From: Pedobacter sp. B4-66
GTDB lineage: Bacteria; Bacteroidota; Bacteroidia; Sphingobacteriales; Sphingobacteriaceae
Length of the DNA stretch: 64,000 nucleotides
Reading direction: 5' to 3'
Assembly (NCBI RefSeq): GCF_018492665.1
Contig: NZ_JAFVME010000001.1
Coordinates: 186,001-250,000 of the forward strand
The notes under the pieces are model-generated. The model was not told the DNA's origin and searched no databases. It saw only the letters and a list, made by a program, of their open reading frames with translations. Numbering within the stretch: the stretch's first letter is position 1; each line of letters starts with the position of its first letter. Made by a program: the position numbers and the translations under genes. Of this stretch, positions 59,705 to 64,000 are shown piece by piece.

Positions 59705-60178
59705 TTACAATAAAGAGGATTTGCTCCTCTCCATTTCAAACTCTGTATCAATACCTAATGCACTTCTGTTTTTAGATGCAGCAACTGCAAGCTCGTCGCA
59801 ACGCTCATTTTCAGGGTGATTATTGTGTCCTTTTATCCAAACAAATTTAACATGGTGTAGTTTGTAAACGTTAAGAAAGCGCATCCAAAGATCTTTATTC
59901 TTTTTGCCTTTAAATCCGGTTTTCACCCAACCGAACACCCACTTCTTTTCTACTGAATCGATCACGTATTTTGAATCTGAGAATACAGTAATTTCTTGCC
60001 CTGGACTTTTTAGTGCATTTAAGCCTACTATCACCGCCAGCAATTCCATTCTGTTATTTGTAGTTAAACGGAATCCTGCACTCAGTTCCTTATAATGGGA
60101 ACCTGAGCGTAAAATCACTCCATATCCACCCGGCCCTGGGTTTCCGCTAGCTGCTCCGTCAGTATAAAGTTCAATCAT
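59705..60178 (-). CDS. rnhA: Ribonuclease HI
   Basis: A 157-residue cytosolic nuclease that cuts RNA in RNA-DNA hybrids. The four catalytic acids are present: Asp in YTDGAASGNPGPGGYG, Glu in TNNRMELLAV, Asp in VFSDSKYVIDS and Asp in NERCDELAVAA; the loop His is in KGHNNHPENE. The length is normal. It stands alone; the 257 bp downstream (59448-59704), beyond its stop, show no gene or clear hairpin that I can name. Confidence 0.96.
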   Translation of the reverse strand: MIELYTDGAASGNPGPGGYGVILRSGSHYKELSAGFRLTTNNRMELLAVIVGLNALKSPGQEITVFSDSKYVIDSVEKKWVFGWVKTGFKGKKNKDLWMRFLNVYKLHHVKFVWIKGHNNHPENERCDELAVAASKNRSALGIDTEFEMERSKSSLL

Positions 60179-60305
60179 ATGTTAGGCAAATCTAGCTTTT
60201 TAAGCTATAAAAGCAATTTATAAGGTACTTTTTATATTTACAGTAAAAATTAATCGACTGAGATTTAAAGGATTAAAAAAAAGATTTAATCTAACTGAAA
60301 AAAGA

Positions 60306-60336
60306 TTTGAATAAAATATTTTAAATCGTACTTTTG
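60306..60336 (+). promoter_or_regulatory. tRNA-His promoter
   Basis: TTTG (60306-60309), 19 bp, TACTTTTG (60329-60336), a full match to the Bacteroidota consensus, ending 17 bp before the tRNA. Confidence 0.75.
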
Positions 60337-60353
60337 TACCGTTGAAAACACAT

Positions 60354-60431
60354 GGTGGTTTTAGCTCAGTTGGTTAGAGCATCGGTTTGTGGTACCGAGG
60401 GTCGTGGGTTCGAGCCCCATATTCCACCCCA
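60354..60431 (+). tRNA. tRNA-His (GTG), CCA encoded
   Basis: Cloverleaf read by eye. The extra G at -1 (60354) specific to tRNA-His faces C73. D-stem GCTC/GAGC, anticodon stem TCGGT/ACCGA with loop TTGTGGT (anticodon GTG), variable GGGTC, T-arm GTGGG-TTCGAGC-CCCAT, and CCA encoded at 60429-60431. The acceptor arm GTGGTTT/ATTCCAC has T-T oppositions at 5-68 and 6-67, which is odd. A promoter lies directly upstream and a terminator follows. Confidence 0.9.
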
Positions 60432-60440
60432 AGTTTTGAA

Positions 60441-60468
60441 AGCAGTTCTGAAAAGAGCTGCTTTTTTT
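60441..60468 (+). terminator. tRNA-His terminator
   Basis: AGCAGTTCT (60441-60449), loop GAAA, AGAGCTGCT (60454-60462) with one G-T pair, overlapping into a run of seven T (60462-60468). It starts 9 bp after the tRNA. The following 60469-60699 show no gene. Confidence 0.85.
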
Positions 60469-60699
60469 GTTTCAAACTATTTCTGTCTAGCCGAAAAGTC
60501 TTGTTTAGGCTTTCCATAAATCTTCAAAGAATCGATATTTTGCATTTCATCCACTTATCTTTTTGCTGTATTTATCAATCCATTATTTTTTGTCACTTCT
60601 ATATCAAGACAAGCAACACTTTCGGTTAACAACCAAACTAAAAGCCCAAATGAAAGGATAATCAATAAGAGTCTAATCGTTATATACTGATAGATTGAA

Positions 60700-61770
60700 T
60701 TATAATCTTTTAGATTCAGTTAGTTCAATCTTTTTCTCTCCGGAAGGTCTCTTCATCTCACCTCTACCTTTGGGTATACCAAAAACAGGGCTACCATCCT
60801 TTCCGAAGGTAAATTGTTGTAGATACACCTCTCTATTATCCCAACCGCCATCCAACGCAGCTTTAGAATGATAATAAATCCAGTATTCACTGTCATCAGG
60901 TGAAGTTGTCATACTTGCATGTCCTAACCCATGAACAGTAGCAGTACCTTGAAATACGGGTTTAGCAGATTTAACCCACGAAAGAGGGTTCAGTGGATCT
61001 TTACCACTTGTTAAACGAAGCTGTCCTAATTTATAGTGCTCAGTCCAGGAACCGCGGGTAGAGTAGATGATAAATACATCATCATTATGTTTCAATATTT
61101 GAGGTCCCTCTTGCAATACGATATGCTCACCCTTTTCCCAGTCACGTTCGGGTCTCGATAACAACACACGCTTCCCTATTGTCGAGGGATTTTTCATTTC
61201 TGCGATATAAAGATTCTGGTCTACATCATGATGGTCATGAAGTGTTTCCCAGCCAGACCAAACAGCATATTTTTTACCATTCAACTCCAAAACAGTCATG
61301 TCGATAGCCCAGCAATTGTCCTTCTTTTGATTAGGATCATCACCAGTGTAAAGCATTCCTTTATCAGTATATGGTCCAAATGGGCTATCGCTTTCCAGAA
61401 CCCCGGTCCGTTGGGCATAAAAAGGCACTCCGTTGTGGACTGAGCCAGCATAATAAATACACCATTTACCATCAACATGATGGATTTCTGGCGCCCAAAG
61501 GTTAAAACTGTTCCACTTGCCTTGAGGAGGCGTCCATACTACTTCTTTCTTTTCGAATTTGGTTAGATATCTGGATTCCGTAACTGCAAACCCTCCTTTT
61601 TCATTAAAAATGGTATAGTACTTACCATTATGCTTCGTAACATATGGATCAGCTCCTTTACGAAGTGGATTCATAAAGGTTTCAGAGACTTTACCCTTAT
61701 CGGTTTGTTGAGCAATTAGGCTCGATGAGAATGGGATTAACAGGAAAATGACCCAAAGGATTTTGTTCAT
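60700..61770 (-). CDS. Exported glycoside hydrolase family 43-like protein, second copy
   Basis: A 356-residue exported protein with a signal peptide ending SSSLIAQQ. GH43 acids are seen at RKGADPYVTKH (base Asp, about 41), NCWAIDMTVLELNGKKY (Asp, about 152) and IVLQEGPQILKHNDD (Glu, about 215). Other propeller parts are LWAPEIHHVDGKWCIYYAG and GLGHASMTTSPDDSEYWIYYHSK. It is distinct from the GH43 protein at 5147: the order agrees but the sequence is clearly different, so it belongs to another subfamily. It is monocistronic. The substrate is not predictable. Confidence 0.88.
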   Translation of the reverse strand: MNKILWVIFLLIPFSSSLIAQQTDKGKVSETFMNPLRKGADPYVTKHNGKYYTIFNEKGGFAVTESRYLTKFEKKEVVWTPPQGKWNSFNLWAPEIHHVDGKWCIYYAGSVHNGVPFYAQRTGVLESDSPFGPYTDKGMLYTGDDPNQKKDNCWAIDMTVLELNGKKYAVWSGWETLHDHHDVDQNLYIAEMKNPSTIGKRVLLSRPERDWEKGEHIVLQEGPQILKHNDDVFIIYSTRGSWTEHYKLGQLRLTSGKDPLNPLSWVKSAKPVFQGTATVHGLGHASMTTSPDDSEYWIYYHSKAALDGGWDNREVYLQQFTFGKDGSPVFGIPKGRGEMKRPSGEKKIELTESKRL

Positions 61771-61866
61771 AACGGAATACTTTGGCTAAATATACAAAAA
61801 GCCCAGAAAGCTCATAACGAGTGCATGAATTTAAAAAAATATTATTTGTAGGTTAGAAAAGCCTGA

Positions 61867-62067
61867 TTAGATCATTTCAATTATTGTAGTATGCGGCTCT
61901 GGATTATACCGCCAAATTAGAATAACAACCAATAGCAGCACAGCAACTAAAGCAATTGCAGCATACCTGCTTGAGGTTGATTGTCTATGTTCTTTCCTAC
62001 CTTCAATTCCTGTCCAATAAGCTACGCCCTGAACAATTCCGAAAAGCAATTCTAGAATAAAGCACAT
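61867..62067 (-). CDS. Small membrane protein, hypothetical
   Basis: A 66-residue frame with ATG start. It has two hydrophobic parts: a short N-terminal one (MCFILELLFGIVQGVAYW) and a strong one (YAAIALVAVLLLVVILIW, about 35-52) with a basic, polar stretch between them (GRKEHRQSTSSR). The composition is that of a real membrane protein and not of random sequence, but no family is recognised. It has no partner in its own orientation. Confidence 0.55.
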   Translation of the reverse strand: MCFILELLFGIVQGVAYWTGIEGRKEHRQSTSSRYAAIALVAVLLLVVILIWRYNPEPHTTIIEMI

Positions 62068-62216
62068 ATAGTTAATGCCTAATTTATAGCAAGATAAATA
62101 AAATAATTCACGGAACCAATATTCTAAACTAGCAAAATAATAGTTTAATAAAAATAAATCAATAACTTAAGTTCATTAAAATATTGCCTTATATTATCTA
62201 ACCAAAATCAATTAAC

Positions 62217-62747
62217 GTGACTCATACTTATTCAATCTCCACAGAAGGTGATCTCTTCATTAAGAATCAAATCAAGAAAAGCCTTATCCTTTTCATAGGC
62301 ATGTGCATTATCTCTCTAATAGCATGCATTGTTTTCATGCTTGAAAAATTCCAAACCATAGATGGAGGTGCTATTTTTCTTTGCACGCTTTTTTATCTCT
62401 TTCCACTTTCTATCAGTATTAGCGTATTCCGCAAAACAATAAAACTTCATCAGCACTTAATAAAAGAAGTTAAAATAGAAGGTAATATAATTACCCTAAC
62501 CGGATATAAATCGTACGGAAAAGAAGTGCCTTACTACACGCTAAATTTAATAAACTACCAGTTTAAAAAGGGCACCCAAAATTTAATGCAGAAATCATCA
62601 AATACATTCAAAACAAAAAACACTTATATTTTAATATCTAAAGAAGATGCTAATCAACATTTTTACTTCATCAGCTCTTTTTGGAAACAATGGAATGAAA
62701 TCCAGGGTTTATTTCTAAATGACTTTTTAGAATCTAAAGCAGGTTAG
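62217..62747 (+). CDS. Hypothetical membrane protein
   Basis: A 176-residue protein. The first codon is GTG (62217), as no suitable ATG lies nearby; an alternative in-frame start further in would cut into the first membrane segment. Two hydrophobic segments follow (about 22-45 and 52-72), then a soluble C-terminal half (KEVKIEGNIITLTGYKSYGKEVPYYTLNLINY ... YILISKEDANQHFYFISSFWKQWNEIQGLF) of a kind seen in YcxB-like and PH-like membrane proteins. I do not assign a family. It is probably co-transcribed with the gene 24 bp downstream. Confidence 0.65.
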   Translation: MTHTYSISTEGDLFIKNQIKKSLILFIGMCIISLIACIVFMLEKFQTIDGGAIFLCTLFYLFPLSISISVFRKTIKLHQHLIKEVKIEGNIITLTGYKSYGKEVPYYTLNLINYQFKKGTQNLMQKSSNTFKTKNTYILISKEDANQHFYFISSFWKQWNEIQGLFLNDFLESKAG

Positions 62748-62771
62748 TTTATAAAACCTAACTATGAATCA

Positions 62772-63305
62772 ATGAAAGAATATATAAAACTTACCAATCC
62801 ATCAAAAAAAAGAACAATTTGGACCTATATAAATTGCATTGTAATTATCCTTTGCATTTATGCTGGAATTTTTCATCAATACCATAAGGTTAATATGGTA
62901 AGTGCAAGTGTTCTCCTAATTATTAGTTGGCATACACTAAACGCATTAAAAAGATTGTGGATAGACACCAGCGAAATGAATGGGATCAAATACCTAATAC
63001 CAGTTACAATATTAGTTACATTAGCACTATCTGCCGTAGTAATAGGCAAACTAGAGAAAGTCTACCTTGCCCATCAACTGACAAATCACGGCCAAACGAT
63101 TACTGGAAAAGTAGAAATTGTAAACACGCGTGAATTCCCTATACTTTACCCTTATTACAGTCGCTATGCCTTAGTTCGCTACAAACTTAACAATAAGTAC
63201 TTCATGAAAGAAATAGACAACAAGAAGCAAAAGCTTATTCAAGGGGATAGCATAAAACTCAAAGTATCAACTCAACATCCTGAAATAGTTGAAGCGGTAT
63301 ATTAA
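62772..63305 (+). CDS. Hypothetical membrane protein (DUF3592-like arrangement)
   Basis: A 177-residue protein with three hydrophobic segments (about 17-36, 42-58 and 73-95) followed by a soluble beta-rich tail (THGQTITGKVEIVNT..., YYSRYALVRYKLNNKYFMKEID, QGDSIKLKVSTQHPEIVEAVY). The tail resembles that of DUF3592-type proteins, where a membrane hairpin carries a small OB-like domain; this is only a likeness. It follows the previous hypothetical gene on the same strand, and its stop codon overlaps that of the converging phosphoesterase gene. Confidence 0.7.
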   Translation: MKEYIKLTNPSKKRTIWTYINCIVIILCIYAGIFHQYHKVNMVSASVLLIISWHTLNALKRLWIDTSEMNGIKYLIPVTILVTLALSAVVIGKLEKVYLAHQLTNHGQTITGKVEIVNTREFPILYPYYSRYALVRYKLNNKYFMKEIDNKKQKLIQGDSIKLKVSTQHPEIVEAVY

Positions 63306-64000
63306 ACCGCCTCATACTTTATATATTCATGATCAAAACTCCCATCCTCATAGAGATTCAAAAGAGAATATCCTGGTACAGTTTCCCTGTAAGCACTTTT
63401 ACCATCATCACCCGGCTCCCACCAGAAACCACTTGTAGCACCATTGCACAGATAAGTCACATCATTATACCAAACTTTATCAAGCAAGTGAATATGCCCA
63501 CTTAAACAAAGTTTAATGTTCTTATTCTTGTTAAAAACCTCAATAAACTTCAAAATATCCAAATGGTTGTAGCTTCCACTTACTTTAAACGGCCCTCTAA
63601 AGTCTGGTTTGTTATCTACAATACCTGTACAGCTCAGTAAAGGATAATGCGACATAATCAATGTAGGTTTATCCTTAGTGTTCTTTTCTACGTCCTTTAC
63701 AAACCAATTCCACTGTTCATCATCAAGCATCCCCGGGTTTGTAGGATGGTTACTATCCAACATAATAAAATGCCAGCCGTTTTTGTCAAAGCTGTAATAA
63801 TTATGCTCCATTCGCAGTATCTTTAATACTCCGGCTTTGCCTCCCAACTCGTCATCTTTACCTTGCCACCACATATCATGATTTCCTAACACATGATACA
63901 TAGTGATATTTTTAACCACCTCAACACTTTCATTCCAGCAAGCCCATTGCTGCTCTACCCTATCCTTAGTAATGTTGTCATAATCCGCAGCGTAAATAGT
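63302..64000 (-). CDS. Calcineurin-like metallophosphoesterase, partial (N-terminus outside window)
   Basis: The frame is open from its stop at 63302 to the window edge, 232 codons; the N-terminus is missing. Metallophosphoesterase motifs visible are YHVLGNHDMWWQG (GNHD), IMSHYPLLSC and LCLSGHIHLLDKVWY (GHxH). The first motifs, D-x-H and GDxxD, must lie beyond position 64000. HFIMLDSNHPTNPGMLDDEQWNWFVKDVEKN between them is typical of secreted or cytoplasmic 3',5'-cyclic phosphodiesterase-like and purple-phosphatase-like members. The substrate is open. Confidence 0.85.
   Translation of the reverse strand, partial: TIYAADYDNITKDRVEQQWACWNESVEVVKNITMYHVLGNHDMWWQGKDDELGGKAGVLKILRMEHNYYSFDKNGWHFIMLDSNHPTNPGMLDDEQWNWFVKDVEKNTKDKPTLIMSHYPLLSCTGIVDNKPDFRGPFKVSGSYNHLDILKFIEVFNKNKNIKLCLSGHIHLLDKVWYNDVTYLCNGATSGFWWEPGDDGKSAYRETVPGYSLLNLYEDGSFDHEYIKYEAV

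Noticed and set aside
60387..60629. 80-residue frame starting inside the tRNA-His gene
   Set aside because: It overlaps the tRNA and its terminator and has low-complexity composition; not considered a gene.

Overview
The window looks like a chromosomal segment of a Bacteroidota bacterium of the Sphingobacteriaceae, most like Pedobacter. The reasons are SusC/SusD pairs, lipoproteins with LxxC lipoboxes, A+T-rich DNA, few Shine-Dalgarno sequences, and several promoters of the Bacteroidota type (TTTG, 19-20 bp, TAnnTTTG). The species assignment is inference. No rRNA, CRISPR array, insertion sequence, integrase or phage gene was seen.

Layout. 1-6124: a polysaccharide-utilisation locus on the minus strand (SusC, SusD, start of a membrane protein) with a divergent exported GH43 hydrolase. 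6141-12446: housekeeping and envelope genes (methionine aminopeptidase, IMP dehydrogenase, two small exported proteins, an outer-membrane barrel and an IPT/TIG lipoprotein). 12543-23254: a uronate catabolism region. The operon lacI-GH88-kduI-DUF4861-kduD faces a lutABC lactate-oxidation operon, and an uxuA-uxaC operon follows. Near-identical LacI-type palindromes at 17653-17670 and 23366-23381 tie the kdu and uxu operons into one probable regulon. 23400-24794: a deoxyribonucleotidase and a DeoR-type regulator, divergent over two TTGCA-N6-TGCAA sites.

24787-44980 is the most unusual part: six large exported paralogues in one orientation, one of them a head-to-tail double, so seven units. Each unit has an MG2-type macroglobulin domain, further beta-sandwich domains, a carboxypeptidase-regulatory-like domain, a TonB-plug-like domain in various states of decay, and a strongly conserved C-terminal domain, but no beta-barrel. 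Three of the genes are preceded by the same bipartite element, TTGTCCCC-N17-TGTCTTT in promoter orientation. This divides the array into three transcription units: 44980-38858, 38786-30387 and 30295-24787. I call the proteins units 1 to 6 in order of coordinate.

45125-48955: a choice-of-anchor-I type lipoprotein, a DUF1772 membrane protein, an NmrA/QorB-like reductase and an AraC regulator. 49255-55273: a complete sufBCDSE operon with a MIP18/SufT-like gene and a terminal Rrf2 regulator carrying cysteines. 55348-64000: a PepSY-like protein, a PQQ-type dehydrogenase fused to PKD and cytochrome c, an exported TIM-barrel epimerase-like lipoprotein, rnhA, tRNA-His, a second GH43 protein, small membrane proteins, and the end of a metallophosphoesterase gene cut by the window edge.
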